From NCBI GenBank assembly GCA_027622715.1, contig JAQBYN010000018.1, forward strand, positions 1 through 61,988: a DNA stretch of 61,988 nucleotides, given 5' to 3'. The notes under the pieces were generated by a model. It did not search any database, was not told the origin of the DNA, and saw only the letters and a list, made by a program, of their open reading frames with translations. How positions within the stretch are numbered: position 1 is the stretch's first letter; every line of letters begins with the position of its first letter. Positions 8,036 through 18,100 of this stretch are shown here, piece by piece. A program made the translations under genes and the position numbers. This stretch comes from Pseudomonadota bacterium (GTDB taxonomy: Bacteria > Pseudomonadota > Alphaproteobacteria > SHVP01).

Positions 8036-8886
8036 TGCCTCGCCCGCACATCGAATTTATACAGGCCCAAGCATTATCATGGGCCGATGGCCTGCCTGCC
8101 GGCGCCGCGCGCGCCGATGTCGGTTGCAAGACCCTCAGCATCGACGTTGCCACGGGCGCCGCGACCTGCGTCGTCCGCTATCCGGCTGGCTGGAAACGGG
8201 CCGAAGGGGAATACCTCTCGACCGACGAAGAGTTCTATGTGCTCGATGGCGCGCTTTCGATCAACGGAATCACCTACGAGCGCGACAGTTACGCGCACCT
8301 GCCGGCTGGTTACCTACGAAAGGCCGCCGCGTCGGATAAGGGCGCCGTTTTGCTGACATTCTTCGACGGTCCGGTCGATGCCGTCGCAGCCAATGCGCCA
8401 GGTTCAATGTTTCGTACCGATCGTCTGGTTGAGAAGGTCTCGGTGCCCACTGCCGACTGGGGCAATGCCGACGTCGATGCGATGGGCCTGCGCGATATAT
8501 CGACCAGCTCGCGCCTGCTCTCGTTGTTCACCGACCCAGACACCGGCGAGATCACCTATCTAACCGGCGTCGTGCCGTTCAAATCTGAGTCCTCGCCAGA
8601 ACGTCATCCCGTCGGGCAGGAGTTCTACATTTTAGGCGGCTCCCTTGCCGGCGTCGGCGGGTTCATGCAAGGCGGCGCTTATTGCTGGCGCCCGCCGATG
8701 GTGACACATGGGCCCTATGGCAGCCCGACCGGCGCATTGATCATTTTGCGCAGCGTCGGTGGTCCGCTCACCACCGAGCTCGATGCGCCGGTGTCGCATA
8801 ACTATGCCCCCGACCATCGCCCGGTCTTGCCGCCCGAATTGGCCGCGGCCGGATCGAAGCCTTTCCCACCGCCGGCCCGGTACTAG
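8035..8886 (+). CDS. Bicupin-fold protein
   Basis: 283 residues with two cupin-like halves, one around EEFYVLDGALSINGITYERDSYAHLPAG and one around QEFYILGGSL to MVTHGPYG. The metal histidines of classic cupin motifs are sparse, so it may be a weak-metal or non-metal bicupin related to ChrR-type or dioxygenase-like cupins. The start shares one base with the amidohydrolase stop. Its position between a hydrolase and a CoA ligase suggests a catabolic enzyme (isomerase or dioxygenase) rather than a regulator, but the reaction is unknown. Confidence 0.7.
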   Translation: MPRPHIEFIQAQALSWADGLPAGAARADVGCKTLSIDVATGAATCVVRYPAGWKRAEGEYLSTDEEFYVLDGALSINGITYERDSYAHLPAGYLRKAAASDKGAVLLTFFDGPVDAVAANAPGSMFRTDRLVEKVSVPTADWGNADVDAMGLRDISTSSRLLSLFTDPDTGEITYLTGVVPFKSESSPERHPVGQEFYILGGSLAGVGGFMQGGAYCWRPPMVTHGPYGSPTGALIILRSVGGPLTTELDAPVSHNYAPDHRPVLPPELAAAGSKPFPPPARY

Positions 8887-8892
8887 ATCGCG

Positions 8893-10467
8893 ATGAACGC
8901 CGGAATCATTGCCAACCGCCCCGCGTCCTACCGCGCGGTTACCATCACCGAAGGGTTGCGGACCAGTGCGCGCCGGACACCGGACAAACTGGCCCTCACG
9001 GAAGAAGGGCGCAAACTCACGCACGGGCAACTCATCCGCCGGATTAATCGGGTGTCCAATGCCGGCCTCGGCCTTGGCCTAAAGCCCGGCGATCACGTGG
9101 CGCTCATGTGCACGAATTGCATCGAGTTTGTCGAAGTCACCTGCGGCATGTCCGAGATCGGCGTCGCGCCGGCGATGATCAACGCGCGCTCCACCGCGCA
9201 CGAGACGTCCTATATCTGCAACGACGCTGGGGCCAAAATCCTGTTCGTCCATGCCGATAACCAAGAAGCGGCGTTTGCCGCCGACCTGCAGACGGTTGAG
9301 CGCATCGTGGTCATCGATCCCGGCAACGACAACAGCGATTATGAGAAACTTCTGGCCGCCGCATCGAGCGAACAATCCTCGATTGCGCTTGAAGAGTGGG
9401 ATGTTTTCTCGATCCCCTATACCTCGGGAACGACCGGCAATCCCAAAGGCGTCTTGCTGTCGCACCGCTCACGGGTGAATCACATGCTGTTCACCATGGC
9501 CGCCAACTATGGCTGCTACACCCCCGAGGCCCGACCGCTCGCGACCTCGCCGTTTCACAACGGCGCCGGTTTCATCAATGCGTTGGCGGGTCCCTTCTTC
9601 GGTGGCACGACCCACATCCTGCCCAAGTACGAACCGGAACTGATGCTGCGCGCGCTACAGGAACGCAACATTACCAGCATGTTCATGGTGCCGACGCACT
9701 TTCACGCCATGTTTAATCTCGGACAAGACACCCTCCATAAGTACGACAAGAGTTCGCTGCAGGTGATCCATTCCAATGCCGCGCCGCTGCCGCAAGCGAC
9801 AAAGGAAAAGATCGTCGACTTCTTCGGTGAAGGAATCTTGTTCGAATCCTACGGGTCGACCGAAGCCGGCGGTTGTACCTTCCTGCGCCCCGAAGACCAG
9901 TTACGCAAGATGAGTTGCGTCGGCCAACCCGGACCCAGCGTATGGCTCGAAATCCGCAATGATCAGGGCGACGTTCTGGGAAACGACGAGGTCGGCGAAG
10001 TCTGGATCAAGAATGCTTGGCTGTTCAACGGCTATTGGAACAATCCCGAAGCGACGGCCGAAGGGCTGGTCGACGGATGGTGCACCGTGGGCGATCTCGG
10101 CAAGACCGACGACGAGGGCTATCTCTACCTCGTCGACCGCAAGAAAAACGTCATCATCTCCGGCGGTCAGAATATCTTCCCACGCGAGATCGAAGAGGTG
10201 CTGCACCATCACCCGGCGGTTGGCGAAGTGGCCGTCGTCGGCAAGAAGGACGACTATTGGGGCGAGTCCGTTACCGCCTTCGTCGTCCTGCGCCCAGGCC
10301 AGGCCGCCGGTGCTGACGAACTCAAAGAACGCTGCGGCCGCGAACTCGCGCGTTACAAGTTGCCCAAGGAATTTCATTTCGTCGAGGCGCTGCCAAAAAA
10401 CGCGACGGGAAAAATCCTGCACCGCGAATTGCGCGATCGGTTGAACAAGGGGGAGTTCGACACATGA
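8893..10467 (+). CDS. Acyl-CoA synthetase (AMP-forming ligase)
   Basis: 524 residues, complete adenylate-forming enzyme. P-loop YTSGTTGNPKGV, adenine-binding YGSTEAGG, hinge LVDRKKNVIISGG, and C-terminal LPKNATGKIL with the catalytic lysine. The pocket (FHNGAGF and neighbours) resembles fatty- or aryl-acid ligases but does not fix the substrate. It lies 6 bp after the bicupin, and its stop overlaps the start of the tandem hydrolase. Inference: CoA activation of the acid released from the imported compound. Confidence 0.9.
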   Translation: MNAGIIANRPASYRAVTITEGLRTSARRTPDKLALTEEGRKLTHGQLIRRINRVSNAGLGLGLKPGDHVALMCTNCIEFVEVTCGMSEIGVAPAMINARSTAHETSYICNDAGAKILFVHADNQEAAFAADLQTVERIVVIDPGNDNSDYEKLLAAASSEQSSIALEEWDVFSIPYTSGTTGNPKGVLLSHRSRVNHMLFTMAANYGCYTPEARPLATSPFHNGAGFINALAGPFFGGTTHILPKYEPELMLRALQERNITSMFMVPTHFHAMFNLGQDTLHKYDKSSLQVIHSNAAPLPQATKEKIVDFFGEGILFESYGSTEAGGCTFLRPEDQLRKMSCVGQPGPSVWLEIRNDQGDVLGNDEVGEVWIKNAWLFNGYWNNPEATAEGLVDGWCTVGDLGKTDDEGYLYLVDRKKNVIISGGQNIFPREIEEVLHHHPAVGEVAVVGKKDDYWGESVTAFVVLRPGQAAGADELKERCGRELARYKLPKEFHFVEALPKNATGKILHRELRDRLNKGEFDT

Positions 10468-12149
10468 TGATCACGCGCCACTATGCGACCGTTGGTAATC
10501 GGCGGGTGCACTACAGGCGTGCGGGGCAGGGGCCGGCCATTGTCCTGCTCCATGCCTCCCCGGTGTCGAGCGAGGTGTTCGAAGCCGTTCATTTTCCCGT
10601 CCTTGCCAAAGAATTCACCGTCATTGCGATTGATACGCCGGGGCAGGGCCTATCGGACAAGTTGGACCTTGGCCGCCAGGAAAAGATCGAAGACCTTGCT
10701 GACGCACTCGCTGAAACGCTTGAAGTCCTCGGCGTCGATCATTGCGCGCTCTACGGTCGCCATACCGGCGCCTCGATTGCTGTCGAATACGCCCGCCGAT
10801 TCCCGGCGCGCGCGGCACTGGTCATCACCGACGGATTCCCGCTCTTCCCACCGGAAGTACGCGACGACTATCTGAAGAACTACCTTGCCGACATTGTGCC
10901 CGATTGGGCCGGCTCGCATCTGTTGTGGTGGTGGTTCCGTTACCGCGAACAGCATGTCTTTTGGCCTTGGCACAAACACAAAGGCGCCAACCGCGCCGAC
11001 CAAGACGTGCCCGATCTCGCCTTCCTCCAGCGTGGGACGCGCGAAATTCTTGTCGCCGGCAATACCTATAAGAGCCCCTACGCGGCGGCGTTCCTTCATG
11101 AAGGCCCGGCAGCCGTTGATGCCATCCTCAAGGGGCCGGTACCGGTGTGTTTCGGTGGGCGGCCGGGCGATTCCGTATTCTCCGCGCTCGAGCGGATGGA
11201 CAAAAAATCGTGGATCAAGGAATTCGCGCGCGATAAGCGCGATGCCGCGATGCAAGAATTGGAAATCTTTCGTCAGCATCCGGCGAAGGGGGAGCCGCCA
11301 CCGCCGCCTGATACGGTGGACCTGCCCGGACGTGTCACCATCCGTTACGCTGCCGTCGGCGGCCGCCAGGTCGCGGTTCGGTCGTTTGGCGATCACGCCG
11401 GCACCCCGGTTGTGCTGCTGCACCGCTTCCCGGGGTCGGGAAAATTTCTCGAACCGCTACTGCTCGAACTCGGAAAATCGCGCCGCGCTATCGCGATCGA
11501 CCTGCCGGGCCACGGCGATTCGGATCGGTTGGGCGATCACAGCGTGACCGCTTATGCCGCTGTCGTCGCCGCAACGCTTGATCATCTTGGACTGCCGTCG
11601 GCGCATATCTACGGCCACAACGCCGGCGCATCGGTTGCGATCGCGCTTGCGCTCGATCGCCCGCGTGCCGTTGCAAGCCTGATGCTCGAAGGGCCGATGG
11701 TGATGACGGCGACCGACCGCGCGCGATTCGCGGCGCAGTGGGCGTTGCCGGCCGATCCAGTATGGGATGGCCACCACCTCACGACCATCTGGCACCAAAC
11801 GCGCGACAAGCGCCTGTACTATCCTTGGTACGAGAAAACGCTTGCCGCCAGTCGCTTTATCGAGCCCGAAGTCGAACCCGAGAGAATTCACGACCAAGTC
11901 GTCGAGATGATCAAGCATCCGTGGTCGTTCAAACCCGCGTGGGACGCGGCCTTCGCTTATCCGACCCGCGAAGGCCTATCGGAAGTGCGCGTCCCGACGT
12001 GGATCGGGGTCGCCGACGCCGACGACTTCGCGCCCTGCCGTGAGGCCACGGAACGCCTTCTTGGGCAGGACGTCACGGCCCTGGGGCCCACACCATCGCC
12101 GGCGGCCACGGCGCAGGCGATCAACGCCTTCCTCAAAGCACAAGCGTGA
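10464..12149 (+). CDS. Tandem-duplicated alpha/beta-hydrolase protein, non-canonical nucleophiles
   Basis: 561 residues made of two alpha/beta-hydrolase domains of about 280 residues each. Half 1 shows IVLLHASP, AIDTPGQGLSD and a nucleophile elbow YGRHTGAS. Half 2 shows VVLLHRFPGSG, AIDLPGHGDSD and YGHNAGAS. The elbow consensus G-x-S-x-G should carry Ser, Asp or Cys, but here it has His in half 1 and Asn in half 2. Family knowledge: a subset of the fold with G-x-H-T-G elbows exists. Inference: a non-hydrolytic lyase, a C-C bond enzyme with unusual chemistry, or a pseudoenzyme. A pair of ATGs at 10464 and 10467 overlaps the ligase stop. Confidence 0.82.
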   Translation: MMITRHYATVGNRRVHYRRAGQGPAIVLLHASPVSSEVFEAVHFPVLAKEFTVIAIDTPGQGLSDKLDLGRQEKIEDLADALAETLEVLGVDHCALYGRHTGASIAVEYARRFPARAALVITDGFPLFPPEVRDDYLKNYLADIVPDWAGSHLLWWWFRYREQHVFWPWHKHKGANRADQDVPDLAFLQRGTREILVAGNTYKSPYAAAFLHEGPAAVDAILKGPVPVCFGGRPGDSVFSALERMDKKSWIKEFARDKRDAAMQELEIFRQHPAKGEPPPPPDTVDLPGRVTIRYAAVGGRQVAVRSFGDHAGTPVVLLHRFPGSGKFLEPLLLELGKSRRAIAIDLPGHGDSDRLGDHSVTAYAAVVAATLDHLGLPSAHIYGHNAGASVAIALALDRPRAVASLMLEGPMVMTATDRARFAAQWALPADPVWDGHHLTTIWHQTRDKRLYYPWYEKTLAASRFIEPEVEPERIHDQVVEMIKHPWSFKPAWDAAFAYPTREGLSEVRVPTWIGVADADDFAPCREATERLLGQDVTALGPTPSPAATAQAINAFLKAQA

Positions 12150-12156
12150 GGACGAG

Positions 12157-13725
12157 ATGACGGCTCCCGCGGTCGATCCCGCTGATCCAGCCGCCATCGC
12201 TGCACGAGCGGTGTCCATCGTCGGCGCCGACAACGTGGTCAGCGACGCGGACGAACGCGCGGTCTACTCGCAAGATATCGTCCAATGGGATGCGCCCATC
12301 GCCGATCTCGTCGTGCGCCCCGCTTCGGAGACTGACGTCTCTGCACTGCTCCGGCTCGCCGGCGAGCTTGGCTTGGCGGTCGCGCCGCGCGGTGGCGGGC
12401 TTTCCTACACACGGGGTTATGTGCCGGAAAAACCCGGCACGATGATCCTCGACCTCACACGCCTCAACGTCATCCACGAGGTCAACGAGGAGGACCGCTA
12501 CATCACGCTCGGGCCTGCCGTGACCTGGCAACAGGTGATGGACGAACTGCGCCCACGCGGCATGCGCACCGTCCTAACTGGGCCGATCTCAGGCATTTAT
12601 TCGACGGTCGGCGGCGCCGCGTCCCAGAACATTCCTGGCAGTATGGACACGATCCTCGGGCTCGAGGTGGTGTTGGCCGATGGCCGCATCGTGCACACCG
12701 GGTCCGCCGCGATTTCGCGCGCCGACTCGCCGTTCTATCGCTACTACGGACCCGACCTGACCGGATTGTTTCTCGGCGATACCGGCACCTACGGTGTTAA
12801 GACGCGGCTCACCCTACGGATTGAACGAATCCCTGAGGGCGTTGCCTTCGGTTCGTTTGCGTTTGAAACGTTGAGCGATATGGCCGCCGCCATGACCGAC
12901 GTCTCGCGTCTCGGGGTCGCCGCCAAGAGTTTCGGCATGGACCCGCTCAAAAACCGTACCGCCACCAAGGTCGGCTTGCGCGAAGGCGCCGAAACGTTGC
13001 GGGACGTCGCGCGCGGCTCGGGATCGCTGGTCCGCGGCCTCAAGGATGCGGCGCGGATCGTCGCGGCCGGGCGCGACGCCTATGACGACGTCAAATGGTC
13101 GCTCCACCTCACCGTCGAAGGGTTCGATCAACGCGCCGCCGACACCGCAATGGGGGCGGCGCGCAAGGCCTGCGCGGTCCACGGCGGCCGTGACATCGAA
13201 CCCAGCATCCCCATCGCCATGCGCGCCAAACCGTTCTCCATCCGCGGCTTCCTTGGCCTGAACGGCGAAAGTTGGGTGCCCGTGCACGGCGTCTTCCCGA
13301 TGTCCAAGGCGCGCGATGTGGTTCGCGTCGTCGAGAATTTCTTTGCCGAACGCCAACCGCTGCTCGACGAACACGACATCCAGGTCTCGTACCTGTCGTC
13401 AATCAACGGTCAATTCTGGTTGCTCGAGCCGATGTTCTATTGGATGGACGCGGTCAGCGAGTTCCACATGCGCTACCTCGACCGCAAGCGTTACGCCAAG
13501 TTCCAAGCGATTCCCGCCAACCCGGATGCGCGGGCAGCGGTGATGCGCATGCGCGGCGAGCTGCGCGACCTGTTCTTCGGCCTCGGCGCCGTGTCGGCAC
13601 AAATCGGCAAGTTCTACAATCTAGCCGACGCGCTCGAGCCCGAGACCTACGCCGTCCTCACATCGATCAAGGACCTGCTCGATCCCGACCGCCGTCTCAA
13701 TCCGGGCAACCTCGGCTGGCGGTAA
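12157..13725 (+). CDS. FAD-binding oxidase/dehydrogenase (PCMH/VAO-type)
   Basis: 522 residues. The start at 12157 follows GAGGACGAG, seven bases after the hydrolase stop; an upstream ATG in this frame lies inside that gene and is rejected. The PCMH FAD domain is seen at about 40-215: VRPASETDVSALLRLA, the GGGLSYTRGY loop, and GIYSTVGGAASQN. The C-terminus ends LDPDRRLNPGN, the usual end of glycolate-oxidase/VAO-type flavoenzymes. It should oxidise a hydroxy acid or phenolic alcohol. Last gene of the operon; its stop lies in the A tract of the opposing terminator. Confidence 0.88.
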   Translation: MTAPAVDPADPAAIAARAVSIVGADNVVSDADERAVYSQDIVQWDAPIADLVVRPASETDVSALLRLAGELGLAVAPRGGGLSYTRGYVPEKPGTMILDLTRLNVIHEVNEEDRYITLGPAVTWQQVMDELRPRGMRTVLTGPISGIYSTVGGAASQNIPGSMDTILGLEVVLADGRIVHTGSAAISRADSPFYRYYGPDLTGLFLGDTGTYGVKTRLTLRIERIPEGVAFGSFAFETLSDMAAAMTDVSRLGVAAKSFGMDPLKNRTATKVGLREGAETLRDVARGSGSLVRGLKDAARIVAAGRDAYDDVKWSLHLTVEGFDQRAADTAMGAARKACAVHGGRDIEPSIPIAMRAKPFSIRGFLGLNGESWVPVHGVFPMSKARDVVRVVENFFAERQPLLDEHDIQVSYLSSINGQFWLLEPMFYWMDAVSEFHMRYLDRKRYAKFQAIPANPDARAAVMRMRGELRDLFFGLGAVSAQIGKFYNLADALEPETYAVLTSIKDLLDPDRRLNPGNLGWR

Positions 13726-13757
13726 AAAAAAGTAGCCCGCCGTTCAAAGCGCTACTT
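13724..13757 (-). terminator. Rho-independent terminator for the diiron gene
   Basis: On the minus strand AAGTAGC, a 14-nt loop and GCTACTT are followed by a run of T (seen as A at 13724-13730). It lies just past the diiron gene stop at 13767. The A tract overlaps the stop codon of the convergent FAD oxidase. Confidence 0.72.
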
Positions 13758-13766
13758 GGAAGACGC

Positions 13767-14687
13767 TCAAGAAAACATTTCTGCGGCCACCTGTACCATG
13801 GCGTGCGCCTTTGGGCCGATCCGCTTGACCGACTCGACAAAGCGCGGATGGGTCATGCCGGAGCCCAGGAACGTCCATCGCATCGCTTGATGTTGCGTCT
13901 CGACGTAGCGCTGGCGTTCGTCTGTTTTGAACGATCGCCCAGTCGCTGCAACAAAAGCGTCGGCGTCGAACTCGGTTTGTTGCCGCAGCCCGTCGTCGAG
14001 CATGCTGCCAATTTGAAAATACTCTTGGATCGCCATGTCGATCTCGGCAGGATCCGATGCATCCACCAATGACTCGACCATCAGGGTGTCGATCTTGGCG
14101 TGCTGCGCTTCCTCCATCCAATGATGGCGCAACAGCGACTTGAACTGCGGATCGAGTGCGGCGTCGCACTTAATGCTGTCGACATAGTGGCCTTGCGACA
14201 TCCACTCGATGTGCAAGATCGTCAACGCGACGGCAAGGGGATGGTGCGAGAGAACGGCGCGGGCGATCTCCGACGGTGGGCCGATCACCTCACAGGGTGT
14301 GCCGAAATCCGCGATGAACGCCTTACGGAAAGTCTTGAACAGATGGATGTGTTTGGCTTCTTCGGCGGCGAATTGAAGCAACGCCCGGACCCGGTAGTCG
14401 TCGGCGTCCTTGAGTTGCGGCCGCGTATGGTCCAACACGAACGGTAAGATAAATTCCTCCACCAATCCAAACATGTACAGATAGTTGTGGCCCCGAATCT
14501 GGTTGGCCACGGTCCGTTCCTCCGGTTCAAGGAAGGTCATTGCGTCGGTTCTAGCCAAGGTTTCCGGCATGAAGGGCCGGTCAAAATCCAGCGGCTTGTC
14601 TTCGCCGATGATGTCTTCAACCCGCCAGTGAACCCGCTCCGAGGCGGCTAGCACGTCGCGGTAGGTGTATTCCGGTTGCGTGTTCAT
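13767..14687 (-). CDS. Ferritin-like diiron protein (AurF/p-aminobenzoate N-oxygenase-like)
   Basis: 306 residues, all helical. It shows the repeated carboxylate/histidine pattern of non-haem diiron proteins: E77/E78, E109-E110 with H113 (EEAKH), E161 (HIEW), and E192-E193 with H196 (EEAQHAK). Family knowledge: such proteins activate O2 for oxygenation or N-oxygenation, or act as iron-dependent oxidases. The start is supported by AAAGGA six bases upstream. It lies 33 bp downstream of a DUF1127-like gene on the same strand, and both are divergent from a large BTAD regulator. The substrate is unknown. Confidence 0.82.
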   Translation of the reverse strand: MNTQPEYTYRDVLAASERVHWRVEDIIGEDKPLDFDRPFMPETLARTDAMTFLEPEERTVANQIRGHNYLYMFGLVEEFILPFVLDHTRPQLKDADDYRVRALLQFAAEEAKHIHLFKTFRKAFIADFGTPCEVIGPPSEIARAVLSHHPLAVALTILHIEWMSQGHYVDSIKCDAALDPQFKSLLRHHWMEEAQHAKIDTLMVESLVDASDPAEIDMAIQEYFQIGSMLDDGLRQQTEFDADAFVAATGRSFKTDERQRYVETQHQAMRWTFLGSGMTHPRFVESVKRIGPKAHAMVQVAAEMFS

Positions 14688-14720
14688 GATCGTTCCTTTC
14701 CGTTAAAGGGATTGTGTTGT

Positions 14721-14942
14721 TCAGTCTTCGCTAGCGGGGACGGGTACGCCGTAGCGCACGGCCAATGCCTGGGGCGATCGCAGCCCCATGGCGCGCAGTT
14801 GCTGCATCGTCATGGATCTGGTCTGGGCCGCCGCGCGGCGCCGAGCCTCCCAGCGCCTGACCGCAAAAAGGGTCGTTTGGCCGCTGGCGACGAACCGCTG
14901 CCAGGGCCCGAAACTGGGTGTGCTAGGTGCGAATGCGGTCAT
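14721..14942 (-). CDS. Small DUF1127-like basic protein
   Basis: 73 residues. The second half, AVRRWEARRRAAAQTRSM followed by LRAMGL, matches the arginine-rich tryptophan-containing DUF1127 pattern (W-x-x-R-R-R, then L-x-x-M-G-L). The ATG at 14942 has GGAGAAG upstream; a longer frame reaches 15101 but has a low-quality N-terminus. Family knowledge: small alphaproteobacterial proteins linked to RNA metabolism and phosphate or stress adaptation. Cotranscription with the diiron gene is inferred from spacing. Confidence 0.65.
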   Translation of the reverse strand: MTAFAPSTPSFGPWQRFVASGQTTLFAVRRWEARRRAAAQTRSMTMQQLRAMGLRSPQALAVRYGVPVPASED

Positions 14943-15101
14943 TTTCTTCTCCGTCCTGTTGTGCAGCCCCCGTGGCCGCAGACCGAAGATGGACGCGCAC
15001 CGTGTGAGACAACGTTGGAACCGGCGTGGAAAATGCTCAAAATGAGGTTCATTCGGCCGTTTGACCGTGTGAACAAGCGGTCGGCGGCGAGGAAGCGGCA
15101 A

Positions 15102-18100
15102 ATGTCGGTGGAACTGAAGGTCCTGGGGGAATTGGAGGTCGTTCGCGACGGCGCGCGCCTCACCATGCCTCAGTCCAAGAAAACCAAGGCTTTACTCGCT
15201 TATTTGGCGGTAACCGGCCGACCGCACCGTCGCGAGCGGCTTTGCGAGATGTTCTGGGAGCTGGCTGATGATCCGCGCGGCTCCCTACGGTGGTCGCTGA
15301 GCAAACTTAGGCCGTTGCTGGATGAACCCGGTGACCGTCACATTGTGGCCGATCGCGAAACGGTGACGCTGGCAGGCGTCGCGGTGGACCTCCTGGCCCT
15401 GGAGAAAGCCGCCGACGCGCCCTTGGATGCCCAAGTCGCGGCGCTCGAAGCCTGCCGCGGCGAGTTGCTCGAGGGCCTCGATATGTTGAATCTGCTCGAT
15501 TACCAGGCTTGGCTGGTGGCGCAGCGTGAAGATATGCGGGCCAAACGCATTGGTCTTCTCGACGCCGTGCTCGGGTCTTCTGCGGGCGAAGAGGGCGCGT
15601 TGGTCAGGCATGCCCGCACCCGGGTCAACATCGATCCCTACAATGGCGAGGCCCGGGCGCGGTTCATTCGTCTGCTGCACAGCGCCGGTCATGGCGATGA
15701 AGCGGAAGAACAGTATCGCGCGGGTTGTCGGTTGTTGGCCGAAGTGGGCGCGACGACCACGCCGATCGACACTACTTGGCAGGAGATTCGGCGCCCGACG
15801 GGTGCCCCGGCGCTGGCGCCGGCGCTAACTGAGAGGCCCCGCGCCATCACAGAAGGTTTCGTCGGTCGGGTGGAGGAACTCAACAGTCTGCTCAGCATTC
15901 TTGAGGGAGCGGGGTCGCGCAGAGAGGCGCGCGTCGTGGTCATCGCGGGCGAACCTGGAATCGGGAAAACATCGCTCGTCGCCGAGCTCAAGTCACGCGC
16001 CGCAGATCAAGGCGCGACGGTTCTGTCCGGTGCCGCTTTTGAAGCTGAATCGGGGCGACCTTACGGCCCCTGGGTCGAGGCGCTGCGGGAGATTCGCGCC
16101 GCCGCGATCGGGCCCGCCTTGTCCGCCGACCTTGCACCTCTTCTCCCGCGCCTTGAGAAGGAGCCAGTCCAGGAGCATTCGCGCGACCGCCTCTATGGTG
16201 GGGTCGTCGAGCTTTTGGCCTCGCTGGCCCATACCGCGCCTCCGGTTGTCCTTTCTTTCGATGATATTCACTGGGCCGACGGTGCCACCTGCGAACTACT
16301 CCACTACGTCGTTCGCATGTCGCGTCATCGCCCTTTACTCGTCGTCCTCACGGCGCGCGATGGTGAGCTGCCCGACAATGAGGCGGCCACCGGAACCCTG
16401 GCGGCGCTGCGTCGCGAGGGGTTGTTGGACGAGATCATGTTGGGGCCGTTTACGCAGGCAGAATCCAACGCGCTGATCGCCGGCCTGCCGACGGAAGACC
16501 TTCAACGAGTTTTTCATCAAAGCGCGGGCAACCCGCTGTTTGCAATTCAGCTGGCGCATGCCGTAAGCGAGCACGCGGGGACTGGGGACAGCGTCGCTCA
16601 GACGGTGCGTGACCGGTTGGATCGACTACCCCCGTTTGCCGGAGATGTGCTGCGTTGGGCGGCAGCGCTTGGCCAGGCTTTCAGCAGTGATGTCCTACGC
16701 AACGTGGTTGGGGGTGACGATGAAGAATTTGTAGCCACGCTGGAACTTCTTGGACGTCACGGATTGATCCGCGAGACCGGTGACCGCAACGGGCGCTACG
16801 TCTTTGCCCATGACATCGTCCGCGCCGCGGTCTACGACCAACTTTCCGGCCCGCGTCGGCGCCTGATCCACCTAAAGATCGCCAAATTCCTGGAGGCGAA
16901 CGCAGAGGGGGAATCGGACTCGGCAAGCGATATTGCCCGCCACGCCGCGCTGGCTGGCGAAAACGGCATGGCTGCGCGCGCCTGTGTTCACGCAGGACGT
17001 CGATACCTTCGGCAGTTTGCTGGCACCGAGGCCGACGCCGTCGCCAAGCGCGGGCTCCGCTACGCAGAGGCTTTAAGCGAACAAAAGCGCATCAAGATTA
17101 CGTTGAGGCTCTTGGCGATTCGCCACCAAGCCCACCGTCCCTCAGACCCTGAGGCGGCCGCAGCCGAGATCAAGACTTTGGCTGAGCGCGCTCTCGACCT
17201 GGGGCTCTTAGACACCGCGCGGGCCGGATTTCATTTCCTATCGGATCTGCGCTGGGAAGTCGGCGACATGACGAGCGCGGGTACATACATTCGGCGTGCC
17301 GAATTCCTCAGCCGCACTGGCAACGATAACGCCCGAATCGTGGGCTTGGGTGAAGCGGCGCGGTGTCTGGTCTTGCTGGACCGCGATCTCCCTGATGCCG
17401 AGGCCATGCTGTTGGAAGCGCGGGCACTTGCCCAGCGTGCCGGTATCGAGCACGAATCGCTGGAGGACGCCCAGGGACTGTTGAGCCAGTTTCACGGGGA
17501 CGTCGAGGGCGCCAGTCAGGGTTTTGGTAAGGCGCGCGATCTGTCTCGGCGGAACGGCAACAGACTGTATGAATTCTACGCTCTCGAACACTTAGTCATT
17601 GCGGAAATGGAGCGCGGGCGTCGCGATTCAGCAAGAGCTCTGTGCGCCGAATTGGAACAATTGGGCGAAAAACTGCGCGACGGTAGCGAACTGCCGATGG
17701 CGCGCGCTCTCGCCGCCCTCTGCCGCTACAATCATGATGAAAGCGAAGTGACCGAGGCCGATTTGGCGGCGTGTACGGATGCGTTGCGCCTGACGGACGC
17801 AAAGCATCGGCTTTCCGTGGTTTTGACCGCCTCGTCGCGCATTCATTTTGAGAGGGGGCGGCCCGCGCAAGCCCGGATTCTGGGCGAAGAAGCGCTGTCC
17901 TGTGTGCGCCATCTTGAACGGCCTAACGATATCGCGCGCATTCTGTCGTTTCTTGTCCAGGCTTGCACCGCGCAGGGTGACGACGACGCGCATGACCGCT
18001 ATTTTGACGAATTGTTACGATTGACCCAGCGGCCTCTGTCTATCCAAGTCAAACGTCTGGTGGATGCGACGCTCGTTGCGGGGCAAACGGGCGCGGAACC

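Noticed and set aside
14676-15101. Longer N-terminus of the BTAD regulator
   Set aside because: Overlaps the divergent DUF1127-like gene; the sequence is not family-like and the ATG at 15102 has a good ribosome site.
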